64,000 bases of DNA, from positions 3,782,001-3,846,000 of the forward strand of contig CM074762.1 of NCBI GenBank assembly GCA_037355855.1, read 5' to 3'. The notes under the pieces are model-generated. The model was not told where the DNA came from and ran no database searches. It saw only the letters and a list, made by a program, of their open reading frames with translations. Position 1 is the first letter of the stretch. Each line of letters opens with the position of its first letter. Both the position numbers and the translations under genes were made by a program. Origin of the DNA: Pseudo-nitzschia pungens (taxonomy: Eukaryota; Bacillariophyta; Bacillariophyceae; Bacillariales; Bacillariaceae). Shown piece by piece: positions 23,730 through 35,606 of the stretch.

Positions 23730-26420
23730 GCTTTCGACTCTTTTCGAACAGGAACGCCCGCTGTCACGCTATCTTAGAAATGGAAATTCGATGATACCGG
23801 TATCAATCAAGAACAAGAACTTTCAATTCGAAGGTCTTATTCTCCAATGCAGAGGGTACGGTAAGAGTAGTTCGTCTCTCGCGCTGCTGATCTCTGTAAC
23901 AGTAGATATTGGTAAGATTCTAGGTAAGTCTTACTTGTTGCGAAGCAAGGTCTAAAGATGAGAAGGTATTCCTTTCTTTCAATCTTGGTTCTTATCAGTC
24001 GCCTGACACTATTAGGACTCCTATTTTGTGGATGCAACAACGTTGAGAAACAATTTTCGTGTGCCCTTATTTAGAGGGCAACCGATCGCGGTCCAAGAAA
24101 ATCGGCGGGAAATAACGGCTTGCGTGACACATTCGTATGTGCAAATAATTTTTAAACTCCTGTCATTGCGCAATTGAAATGTCGGGTTGGAACCCATCCG
24201 ATTGTCCTTCCGATCTAGATATTTTTGCAGGGATTGCCAAAAATAAAGCCTACCAGCATTTAAGTCGCGACTATTAGAAAGATACCCACCGGAAATCATT
24301 CTAAACAGAGTTAAGTTACATTGTTTTGAACTTCATACGAATCACGAAGTAAAGTAAGGTTACTGTATTTTTTTGTTTTTGTTTGAACCCGGCAACGCAA
24401 CCTTGACTATGACCCCTGCCTAATTACGACTATCTTGATGTTGAAACGTTTCATACTCATGCATGTAATTACTCGTATGTACAACTAATCGTATTACTGA
24501 ATCATTATGAAGTAAACCTTACCGTACAGTTATTTTTTTCGTCCATCGGCCAGAAAACTTTCACTTTAAATTTTTGAAATTTTTTGAGAAGAAAGTTCAT
24601 TTACCGTAACCTTACGGAGTATTCTTTGTTTTTTGATAAAGAAGATGAGAACCAAAATCGCAAACGAGATTTGAAGACAGACTGTCAGCCCCTAAAGTAA
24701 AGCAGTGCTTTCCTTACGGTAGAGCACCATGTCTAGTCTGCAAGTGGCATATCCCACCCTAGTTGACCACTCATTAACAACGACCGTCAGATTCAATGCT
24801 TTCAACTACTATACTATTTCAAACATACAAATCCCTTTGTTTGGAGACAGTTTTCCCTGCACGCAGTCATGTTGCTGAGAAAGACAGTGCTTCAAAAGTG
24901 CTGCAATATCAAGGCATGATGGAAAGCTCTGCAAGCAAAAAGCAAAATAGATGTTCAGATGGTTGAATGGCCACATGCATAAATACTGCTGCCAGAGTTA
25001 TTGAGGAATTTCCCACTTCTCTTTACTCCATCTGAACCCATAAAAGATGAAAGATGAAATATTTGTTCCAATTAAAGTATGGATAGGATTTAATAGGAAG
25101 TATAGAAACAAGTTTGCCCCAGTTGGGTTATCTATTTTGAACAAGGTTATCCTTGGTGTATTGATCTGTCTTGGTTCTTGTATGGATTGGGTTCATAGGA
25201 AGTGATTGAGAAGATCTTATATTCTGATGGAATCACCCCCAATGGTAGTATTGGTACTAGTTTTGCTTTCTTGTGGCAAGTCACTGTAGCTAATACCTAA
25301 AATATGGCATTTGATTCATATGGAATCAAAGCTGGTTCAAATCAACATTCCACACATTATACAGTAACACTGCGAAACAACCTTTGATCCTTTACCACTA
25401 GAGCTTCATGACACAAAATATACCTAAGCAATTTTTATGGTTTGTATGTACACCCATAACACAGTGGGGAATCACCATCTGCTTTATCTCTTGTATTCAC
25501 TTTGTGTGGAGAAAATAACACTAATGGGTACTAATATCACTTTGACACCCAAATAGCTGGTCCACAGCAGAAAGCAATCATATCTGTCTGGTTATTGGAA
25601 GCCATACAATAACAGTAAGTGAATTCAACAGAGGAGACTGGTATTGCAAGTTCCAATTTTCTACATTCTAGCTTGACTTGCATGCAAGTCACTTATCACC
25701 AGGCTGTGGACTAAGAATGTTGACACCTTGTCTTAGCGCATTTTGCTGGATTAAATCAACAATGCACCGCTCCCAACAATCTATCTTCCTGGCAGATTGT
25801 TTCTTATTTCTCTGCCTCCTAGCTCCTGTCATTCTTCAGTATTTTCTCTTGCTCAAAAACAGCTCTCCTTCATTGCTCTCTTAATGTTGAAGTGCTTCTA
25901 CTAGTCAATACTCGTGTTTTTCTCATGAGAACTCTCTTTACTTCATTCATCCAACCCAACAAATGCTCTACCAGAACAGAGCTTCATCCAGGTACAAATG
26001 GGGTAGAATATTGCAAAAGCTCTCTCTTCGCATTTGTCCGAATCACCTCAGCTGTCGTCAAGTTTCTACTTTCCGTCTCACAATATTTTTCTCAATCACA
26101 AAACACAGCAACTGTCTATCGTTTACGACGGATGTACATTCACTTGTACGTGCAGCTTGATCATTCTTGCTACTACCTATATTCACGATTGAAAGGAAAG
26201 GAGCATTGCTTGGTTATCTGTTCATTAATCGGTTCTTAACGATTGCTACGTTGGTTGATTGATTCCTGGGAACACAAGCAATGGATGGAATTATGATTTT
26301 CACGAGAACTGGTCTTTAGCACTACCTTCATACCCCTATAATGGAAGCAAATGGTTCCGACTGCTCCTCGTGTGCGAAATTTCGGCGATGTACGGCTAGC
26401 CTAGCTTGGTGTGTCATTCA
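23730..26420. other. Long gene-free stretch; central part looks like CpG-depleted decayed repeat
   Basis: The first 1 kb is ordinary spacer with exact GTAAGGTTAC (24354-24363) and GTAACCTTAC (24606-24615). From about 24780 to 26260 the composition changes: CpG becomes rare and the sequence resembles coding-like text broken by many stops in every frame. It looks like an old, mutated mobile element or pseudogene, but no reverse transcriptase, integrase or transposase motif could be read. Short frames at 25678-25884 and 25892-26239 are unsupported. Confidence 0.35.
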
Positions 26421-27249
26421 TCACAGCGCGAAAAAGTCCTTTTGTTTTGCCTCTGTCTCTTTCGAATACGAAGGAAGCGAAAAGTCCATGGTTTCGAACT
26501 CTGCCTTTGTTGGTGCTTCTGCTCTCTCGGGCTTGGGTGCCTTTTCCTTCTTGGCTGGTTTTGGTTTTTTCGAGGGACCGCTCTTGTTCATGGAGGGTAG
26601 AACCGACGCCAGCATGCTATCGCCGCCGGAAGGCTCGCTCTTGATTTTTGCCTTTTTCTTTGATCCCTTGGCGGCGGGTTCCGGAGCACCCTCGACTCCC
26701 AGTGCCTTCTCGTCGGCTTTCAGTGTGTTGATCGAGTCGTAACTCGGCAGCGACAAATCGAACGTTTTGATTTCCTCCGCGAGGTATACGGACGAAGCTG
26801 CTCACGAAAATGCAAACAAGGAGCGAGCGGTTAGAACTCGGACTGCATGCTACCGTAAAACATCCCCTCGGATCCACCACCCACGGAATTGGTTCCGCGA
26901 TCCGCCTTTCGATCCAGAGACGCAACCCGAATTGTCTGTCTATCTGTCTGTCTATCTACCATCGATAATACTTACACGGATACAACAATGGAACCGTAGC
27001 GTGCGCGGGTTCGGCACTCGACACGACGGCGGAACCGGTCACGACCGTCCCCAGCAGAGCGAGAAAGTCGCTTCGCCGTTGCAACTTGTTCGCTTGGCCG
27101 TCCGACCGCTGCTGCTCGGAGTACAGAGCCGACGACGCCGAGATCCGTCCGCGGTTGGGTCTGGCCACCGGGCCGAACGCTCCGGCAGCCGCGATGCAGA
27201 GAAGAAAGAACGCGGCAGAAACTGCGAGTGGTGATCGGGCCTTCTCCAT
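26421..27249 (-). CDS. Predicted thylakoid-lumen protein, function unknown
   Basis: Two exons, 27249-26976 and 26797-26421, join at GT-AG with phase 1 to give about 216 residues. The N-terminus is a signal peptide ending AAAGAF, an ASAFAP-like plastid signal. A second, Tat-like signal follows, QRRSDFLALLG ... SSAEPAHA, with twin Arg and an A-x-A cleavage site. The protein is therefore predicted to cross the plastid membranes and be released in the thylakoid lumen. The mature part is short: VYLAEEIKTFDLSLPSYDSI, a disordered Lys/Pro/Ala region with KKKAKIK and KKPKPAKKEKAPK, and a second SLPSY copy (TMDFSLPSYSKET) near the C-terminus ending in DFFAL. The repeated (D)xSLPSY motif at both ends is distinctive. 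No enzyme family was recognised. Confidence 0.75.
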
Positions 27250-29151
27250 GATAGCAGATGGTTGGTTGGTTGGTTGGTAGAGTGAGTGAGCGGTGCGAGT
27301 GGTCGAGATGACACTACGGTATTAATATTCTGCGCAAACCGAAACTAAAAAGTGGTGATCAAATGAATGAAGTACGAGTATGAGTAAGGTATGAGTAACT
27401 TAAGGCTTACGAGCAGATTCATTCGATTCTCGTTATCATTATCGATGACAATGATAATATTCTTCGGTACAAGCAAGCCAATACCGGTAGCAACCGCAAT
27501 CGATGATCGATCGCTGAACAAATTGCGTTTGACACGGGGTGTCAAGCAGGGACCCACGTCCATCCGTACGGTAAATTACCGTACGATAGCGTGCTTGCGA
27601 TGTACCGGTATCTTTACTGATTACGTATTGGTCCATCGGTATCTTCTTCTGCGACAACATCCGAAGTTCAAGAAAACCAAGGCACGTACCATACTTTCCA
27701 TACCTTGTCCACGTAGGGTACGGGTGCACAATGATAGTTACACATTTTTTTGTTTCTCAAAATGATTATTACAAAGTAAGGTTATTAGATTTGTTACTTC
27801 AATTATTTTTGATTGAGATTCTCTGTTTTGTGCTTTTTTGATTGAGAAAAGCCAACCATCCTCTAAAAAATCACTTCTAGTAGCTCTACAAGGCTGCTGT
27901 TCATAGTAGAGACTACTGAAAAAGAGAAGGAAAATGACTCAAACAATTACTACTTTGTACATTTTTGTGCCTCCCAGTTTTCTTTGATTCATTGTTTCTT
28001 GTAATGAAACCAGGTTTTGGCAGCATTTTGTCCTCTGATTTCCTCTGTGACAATAACAACATTCCACAAGGCAAATTAGTACAAAGAAAGGAAAAGAAAA
28101 AATGGACAACACGGGAAAAGGGGGGATGTTTCTTCTTGTTTGTTCCGATGCTGTAAGGTGGAGCTTGAAGAATGCTGGAAACAATGCTGTTCTTGATGCA
28201 AACAATTTCTTCTTACCATTGTCAGAGATCAAGAACCAGCAACAACCACCGGCAAGCAACAAGCTCCTCCTCTTCCGAGCTATTCCTACTACTAAATCAA
28301 TCAAGAACTTTTGATTCAATTCAGAAAGAAACCAGTTGGATACCAATGGCATTTTTTCTATAATTCCTAGCATTGTAACAGTACGTGTTACTAGCTGGGC
28401 CTATAGTGATGAATTCGACTGCCGAAAACTAGCCAACGAAGAATTATTACTAACCTTACTTTCTCGTAATTATTATGAGTAAGTAATTAGTAGTAACGAC
28501 CTTACTTGTATGTTGTTGCGAGGACGTTGGAAGGAATTTTTGTCGGATTTTGCACGTTCGAATCCGCAACGAATGAGGCTGTCACGTAGGTGCGGCCGAA
28601 AACGACGCCGGGCGCGCCATGTTCCTTTACCATCCGAAAACCGAAACTCCCCAACCACAGATAAAACAGTAATTTACTTCGTACTAATTACGGTACGAAA
28701 AAATAATAATTAGCGGAAGCAACACTGTGGCACGCACTCACGATCCAAGGATTTCCCGCTCCGCTCGGGAGTTTGCACGACGAGACGCCCAAAAACCTAG
28801 CCGACCCGACCGGCATCGTATTGTTCTTCTGCGCCATGCTCGTACGGAACCACTATTTCTCCACTACAACCGCGCTCATCATTCGAAAAATCCCACGTCG
28901 AACAACGGCACATGCACCGATCCGAACAACCACAAGTCCCGCAACCAAAAGAAAATTACACGGAAGGATAGATCGACAACATCTGGCATCAATCCGGTAG
29001 TCATCGTTGTTGCTTGCGAATCGAAATTCCAGTGAACAACACAGCACAGCACAGCACAGCACAGCACACTCCAACAAACAAACACACTTCGGTACTCGAT
29101 CGAAGATCGCCAGCCAGCAACCAAACAAGCAAACACAAGCAACCAAGCACC
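27250..29151. other. Gene-free spacer between divergent genes
   Basis: This spacer separates the minus-strand lumen-protein gene from the plus-strand LRR gene. 27370-27420 and 27570-27620 are GTA/TAC-rich. 27780-28380 is AT-rich and CpG-poor. From about 28500 GC content rises sharply. The last 120 bases form the LRR gene leader, including an (ACAGC)n run at 29040-29066. No gene is supported. Confidence 0.4.
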
Positions 29152-29456
29152 ATGGACTCCGATTCCGTCAACACGGACGCGGAGAGCGCTTCCCCCGAAA
29201 CGAATTACTTCAAGATGATGATGGAAGAAAACGAAGCGGGCCGCATCCAGGACGGGATGGACGACAGCATCATTGGGGGCCAGACCCTCGCCAGCATGAT
29301 GAACGAGAGAAACAATGGCGGTGGCAGCGGACCGTTCCATGCCGGGGGCGCCGGGGAAAGCTACTCTTCTTCAAATGCTAACGCTAACGCTAATGCAAAC
29401 GCAAACGCAACGAACAACAACGCAGCCGCAAACAACCACAACATCGACATCGATAT

Positions 29457-29492
<36 letters not shown>

Positions 29493-32400
29493 CAACAGCA
29501 TCACCGCAAACAAGAAGGCAACCGAACCGGCCGAAACCCTTGCGATCATCGGCATCGAAGACGACGTCAGCACGATTGCCAACGACACGGTCAACGAGGC
29601 CACGAAAACCTTCTTTACCGGCCGGGGATCCCGGCGGGAATCCAAGCCCCGGATCCGCCTCTTTCAGGAATACATTACGCCCGAAAAGAAGAAGCAGAAG
29701 AAACACAAAGACAAAACCGAAACCGAAAAGGACTACCACAGCAGCGACGCAGACGACGACGCCACCGCTCCGGAAACCCCGCCGGGACTGATTCGCGTCC
29801 CCGCCGGAAGCCGATCGACGGGATCCCGCACCCGCAAGGATGCCGGAAGCCATTCCAACGGCAATGGCAATGGCAATGGCAATGGAATCATTTCCAACAG
29901 CAAGCTCTCGTTGATTCGATCGAGGCGCGTCTTTATCGTTGCCGGGGTGCTCGCCTTTATCTTGTTTGTTTCGATCATTGCCCTGTCGGTGGCACTCAAG
30001 GGAATGCGCAACACCGGAAGCCCCGCTTCGTCGTCGTCGTCGTCGTCCTCTTCCGCGCTGGGCGACGACGGCGAGAACCTCTTGGATTTGTGGCCCGACC
30101 TGGACGCGACGCTGGGCGGCGGCAACGAACCACCCTCGGGAGTGCCCGGCACCGCAAAACCACCGCCCGACAACGCACCACCCTCTCCCACGGAATCGAC
30201 ACCACCGCCGACGGTGAGCCCCTCGAATGAATTCAAACTAGACCTGACGCTGGATTTTTTGGACAATGCCGAGGCCCTTGCGTCGTCGCCCGAAGAGATC
30301 CGGGAAAATCCCGGTTCGGCCCAGTACCGCGCGGCGACCTGGCTCTCCCAGGATCCCGACTACTACAACTATTCCGAGGAACGCCTCGTTCAGCGCTGGA
30401 CGCTGGCCGTCCTCGCGTACTCGCTGGAGTTGTTCTCCACGCAAGTGGGTTCTTTCAACGTTAGACACCGACGAGAACGAAGTCTGATACGACATCTACA
30501 ACAACAACAACGACAACAACAACAACGACAACCACGGATCCTACAGGACGAGGCCGGGAGCGACGTCCTCCAGGGATGGCTCCGGTACACGGACGAGTGC
30601 ACCTGGTTTACCTCGAGCACCACTACTTCGCCCTGCGACAACAACGGAATGTACACGACCATCCACATCCAGGACATGATGCTCGGGGGGACTCTGCCGT
30701 CGGAACTCTCCCTGCTTTCCGATTCGTTGAGTGAGTCTTTCGTGTTTGGGTTTTGTAGTGTGACGCGACGTGACGCGACGTGATGCGATGTGACTTGACG
30801 TGACGTGACGTGATGCGATGCGATGCGATGCGACCGCTTTGACACGAAAGGATCGAATGGAAATGTTTGTGGTCTGTCTTGTCGTCTCTGGTGTGTCGAG
30901 AGGTTGATTCCACTCCACCCTTCTCACACTCGTGCAACTTGGTTCCCGATTCTTCTTTTCGGCTGTTTTCGGTTGCCATGTTGGTTGTTGTGATTCTTCT
31001 TCTTGTTATTGTTCTTATGATTCTGTGCACACAACATGGTGGTGCTTTGCAGAACACATTATTCTCGAGGGCAACGATCTAGTGGGAACCATCCCGGAAG
31101 AATTCGAAGGTCTTACCAATCTCGGTGAGTTGTTGGATTCCGTTCCTCGCTTGCCCGCTGTCTTGTTTGTTTGTTTGTTTGTTTGTTTGTTGGAACGTGA
31201 CACTGCCACCACCCGCCCGCATACCGTCGCACATCACCGAACAAAACGCTGTCGACAACGAACACTCATCCTGTTGTTTTGTTTTGTTTTGTTTTGTTTT
31301 GGTTTCTGTCTGCTCCCAATCAACAGTGACCTTGCGCCTCGGACGAAACAACCTCGAGGGCAGCTTGTCCATCGATTTGGAAGAACTCATGGATCTGAGT
31401 AAGCTTTTCTTGCATCGGTGGCGGTTTGTGTGTGTTTCTTTTTTTGGCGGAGGATTCGTTGCATTCGTTGCAAAGCAAGCTGGTATTGTATTCTACCGCA
31501 CACGTTGTATGCGCACCGCGATTTTGTTCTCATTTCGTTTCGTATTGCTCTTTGGTTGTGCAGAAATTTTGGACCTCGGAAACAACAAACTGACGGGGGT
31601 CATTCCGTACAACATTGTCAACATGAATATTCCGAGTAAGTTCACTCTGACAAGAACAAGCGGAAGTGCTGTACATGGTTTTGAGGAGGCTATTGTTTTG
31701 TTTTGTTTTGTTTTGTTTTTGCCGACAGCGTGTTTGTTTTCATCACCTGTTCTGACTTGAATCTTTCTTTTCCATGGATCGATTGCACGTTGACCCAGGC
31801 GAAATCCATTTGGATCACAACGACTTCTCCGGAGAAATCCCATGGGAAATCGGAAATTTGAACTCTCTGAGTAAGTTGTTGTAGTGGTTAGTGTGTTTCA
31901 TTGCAATTTACTCTTGCCTGGTGCTCACACCCAACATTTCTGTGCCACTCCACGTTTTAGCGAAATTGGTATTGAACGACAACAAACTTACTGGATGGGT
32001 CCCGGATGGTCTTGCCAATCTGAGGAACCTGGAGGTCTTGGAAATTGGAAACAACAACCTGAAGGGTGCACTGCCGAAGGATGTTTGCCGCTTCCGAAAC
32101 CTGGAGGTTCTGAGCCTCGACTGCGAGGCCCAGGGGTGCGAATGTTGCACGGAATGTGTCAGGACCTCGCAACCGACCCCGGCGCCAACGGGATCACCCA
32201 CCTCCTCACCCACCGAAGCACCCACCACCGTCCCCACCACCTCACCCACCGGCGTACCCACACCGCAGCCCGTTGTGACGGAAAGTCCCACCGACGGACC
32301 GGTCTCGCCCACGGCCGGTCCCACCAAATGCGTCAACGAAATCACGGTGTCCGACCCCTGTTTCGAAACCTCCGCCGACATTACGGTCTCGTTGTTCAAT

Positions 32401-32682
32401 TGCGTTCCGGACAGAGACGACTGGGTGGGTCTGTATCCCATGGACAGCACGTTCGATAGCAATAATCTGGCCAACCCCAATATTTGGTCGTGGGCCTGTG
32501 GAACCCGAAACTGCCGGGAGGAGACCCAGACAAAGGTGATTTCGCTCAACACGAATCACGCCGGAAACAACCAGTGGCCGTTGCGTTCGGGCACGTACAT
32601 TGCCATCATTGCGAGGAACTCGGCGCAGCCCTACACTGCATTTGCTACCAGCGAACCATTTGTTGTTGCCGACACTTGCTAG
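29152..32682 (+). CDS. LRR receptor-like single-pass membrane protein with DW(V)G-type domain (cluster member 5)
   Basis: Six exons fit: 29152-30730, 31053-31124, 31327-31398, 31564-31635, 31799-31870 and 31961-32682, about 862 residues. All introns are GT-AG and phase 1. The N-terminus has the cytoplasmic motif Y-F-K-x-M-M ... R-I-x-x-G ... D-D-S-I-I-G-G (residues 19-43), as in the gene at 14468. Poly-Asn/Ala and poly-Ser tracts and a basic RSRR precede the span VFIVAGVLAFILFVSIIALSV. The extracellular part has poly-Ser/Pro linkers, then an LRR N-cap-like region (CTWFTS ... PCDNNG) and six or seven 24-residue plant-type LRRs (L..N.L.G.IP). Each middle exon is exactly 72 bp, one repeat. After a Cys cluster and a PT-rich stalk, the C-terminal domain has DWVGLYPMD, WSWACGTRNC and YIAIIARN. 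No kinase domain exists. A surface recognition or adhesion role is inferred. Confidence 0.85.
30755..31725 (+). repeat. Simple-sequence tracts inside the LRR-gene introns
   Basis: Three of the short introns of the LRR gene contain different microsatellites. Intron 1 has GTGACGCGACGTGATGCGATG-type pentamers (30759-30833). Intron 2 has (GTTT)n at 31166-31192 and (GTTTT)n at 31273-31303. Intron 4 has (GTTTT)n near 31697-31722. The neighbouring 72-bp exons are free of them. Confidence 0.85.
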
Positions 32683-33896
32683 CGGAGCAGAAGCAAGTAT
32701 TGCAGTATTGGGTGGATGGATGGATTGATTGATTGATTGATTTTCATTGATTCGTATTGTGCTTGCGATTTTCTTCGACTCGAATATCATACGAAACTCC
32801 CCTCTGGTGTGTTGCTCTCATGTATAATACAAAATTAGTAGTAGCAAATAATCATAATATTACAAAAGAATTCTTTCGTAACTTGAGTGTCTCAAATCAC
32901 TTTCATTATTTCGAAACGATTAAAACAAAGTTTGAAATTGTCGACGCTTCGAAAGCTTTCAGTGACTTCAAATTCGGGACCCATCTTGCGCTCAACGTTC
33001 CCCACCACTGCATCACATAGGTTTTTCATTCATTGCTCCAACTCTTCTGTACCGTACCCGAACCCAATTTTCGAAACTCAACTCGAGCCGTGAATTACGC
33101 TGGTATGCTATGCAGCCTTTTCTTGTTCTTGTTCTTGTTCTAACTACTTCTACTACACGAACGGTACTAAACATGTTGCTGGTGGATCATTAGACTATTC
33201 CTAGTAGTGCAGTTCTCACGATGCACCTTCGTTCTTTGCTGTAATCAGAAAACACTGCAAAAGCGATTGTAGATACTGTTGTTTGCTTGGAGCTTTTTCC
33301 ATCTGCGAATCCTCTGAGATATCATTATCTATCTACCAATCTATCGTCTATCCTCTTTAAAATAATCGATGATCCATCTTCCTAGTACTTGCGGTCTAAA
33401 ATTCTTTCTGGGTACAAGGTAACCTTACGAACATACCGTAGTTGCAATTACAACTTACCATTCCGTCTTACGTACGACACGTACGAGTCCGTACTGGTAC
33501 GGGAGTTTACTCGTACCAGGTACACGTACCTGTAGCTATACCTGTACCGACAGCTTGCAACCTTTAGCGTGCATCTGAATCTATCTGGAGGCAGACAGAG
33601 CAAACGCGTGTGTGTTTTTTTTTTGTTGAGATTGATTTCATGGTGATGTTTTTGATGATGTTTGTTGTTTCTTCAGCTAAAAATCGGAAGTGATTTTTTG
33701 CTTGTTCAACTCTATCGTGATGTTGTGTTTGTCGATGCAAAGAACACACTCGTAGCAGACTCATTATTTGCTATTGTAACGCAAATACAAGTTGTACTAC
33801 TTTCTGTTGCAGGAAATAATTCCGTTTTCCACCGGTTCACTCTGCTCCGTCTAATCTCAACGATTGTTCTCTAGTATCCTAGTCGGCAGGTTCTTT
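32683..33896. other. Gene-free spacer
   Basis: It starts with a GGAT/GATT tetranucleotide run (32711-32752). 33410-33550 is a dense GTA/TAC block with an exact GTAACCTTAC at 33419-33428 and repeated TACGTAC/GGTAC. No gene is supported. Confidence 0.4.
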
Positions 33897-35488
33897 ATGA
33901 CAGATTCAACCATGGGACATCGTCGCATATCCGTTGGAATTACCGTTCAAATTTGTTGCTTTCTCTGTTGGTCGAGCATCCAAACCTTTACAAATGCATT
34001 CTCAATCAACGGACTCTTGGATCATTCTCTCAATCGGCTTAAAGTAAGGCCCACCAATGTCGGCGGCATAGTCTCTTCGAACTCGATGCTACAAATGGCA
34101 AAAACGGCAAAGAAGAAAAAGACGAAGAAAAAGGGAGGCAGCGGAAGCAGCAGTAGTGGTTTGAAAGGCTTTGGCTCTGTTGGAGCAACGAAGGGTGCAA
34201 AAGTTGAATTGGACCGTTCAAAAGAGGCCAGATTGTTTTACGACTTTATGGAAGCGGGAAGTGCCGGTGACAACTTGAGTCGATGTGCGATCGGAAGTTT
34301 CCCCATAAGCGATGATTTCAAACTTCGGGGTGTTGCGGCGTTGAAACCAGTGAAAAAAGGCGATGCAATCATTCGAATCCCCTACGAGCTGGCAGTGAAC
34401 CTGGGTCAGGAAGGGACTGATCCTACGGCTCCGGCTGTTGCATTCCTCAAAGACTACTGCGAGACACTTGCCTCCAACGATGCCCCCAACAAGGGAAGCA
34501 AAGCCGCGTACTACTCAATGCTCCCACCATTTGGAGGTGATGATTGTTTGGCGAGTACAGACTTCTTTTCTGAAGAAGCCTTGAACGCATTGCAAGCACC
34601 ATTGGTTCTCGAAGAAACCCAGAAACGAAAGCAGCGCACGAGTGCCAGGTTTGAATCCGACATCGTGCCGAACTTGGATAGCTTTCCCAAGTGGATGGAT
34701 GGATCAGAAGTCACAGAAGATCACTTGGCGTGGGCCGTCTGGTTGATTACGTCGCGCGTCCTGACGGTCCAGGGCGATGCGGAAGAAGGAAAATCGTATC
34801 GTTTGTTGATTCCATTTCTCGACATGTGCAATCACGACCGGGGATCGTCTCATATACTATCCGGCAGAGCAGTTCCAGGAGGTGAATTGAAGGTAGTTGC
34901 GGGTGCACCGGTCAAGGAAGGCGATCAAATCAATATCTGTTATGGAGGCGGTATGGTAGGCAACGATCGCTTTATCCAAGGTATGTGTTGTTTGACGTCA
35001 CGCCACGTAGCACGGCGCGTTGTCGTATCTATCACGATCGGAGTGACGATTATTGCAAGTCGTTTTGTTACTGTGGTTTCCTCTGCAGTTCCGGTGTTGT
35101 TTCTATCGCTTGAAAATTGAGCTTGTCGAGTCGTTACAAGGCGCTAGGTATTGATTTCTACAGATTTTTGTCTCTAACGTCGCGTCTCTTCTTGCTTTCT
35201 TTCTCTGTCCCAACAGACTACGGTTTTCTGGATTCTAGTGGCAATAACGTAGCATACGATATGGTGGCTCAACAACTATTGGGTAAGAGACGAATTGTCG
35301 AGGGTGTTGGTGCTGGACGATTCATGACAGAAACAGATCGAAAACAGACCTTGGAACAACTGAAGCAGACTACTGTTGCGGAAGACGAGAATCTGCTCCA
35401 GGGAGAAACAGATCCTTCCCTCGTTGCGGCATACAACTACAGGATAGGTGTCAAGAAAGCTCTGTCGAAATTTTCTTCCGATCATTAA
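33897..35488 (+). CDS. Plastid-targeted SET-domain protein (Rubisco LSMT/SETD3-like)
   Basis: Exons 33897-34980 and 35217-35488 join at GT-AG (phase 1) to give about 451 residues. The ATG at 33912 has a better context (ACCATGG) and may be the real start. The N-terminus is a signal peptide followed by TNAFSING, an ASAFAP-like plastid signal, then a Lys-rich stretch. The SET core shows DMCNHD (the NH(S/D) motif), INICYGGGMVGNDRF and, across the intron, QDYGFLD, corresponding to the NHS and Y-G motifs of the split SET domains in Rubisco large-subunit and actin-His methyltransferases. The C-terminal region resembles the substrate-binding helices of that family but is short. Protein-lysine or -histidine methylation in the plastid is inferred; the substrate is not shown. 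Confidence 0.8.
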
Positions 35489-35606
35489 GTTTACAAGACA
35501 GCGAAAATGAAAGTCTGGGCATTGTTGTCATATTTTATTCCAGAGTATATTATGGTTGTGTCTAGTGTATCGTTACATTGTTTTTCATTGGTGCATTGTT
35601 CAAAAA

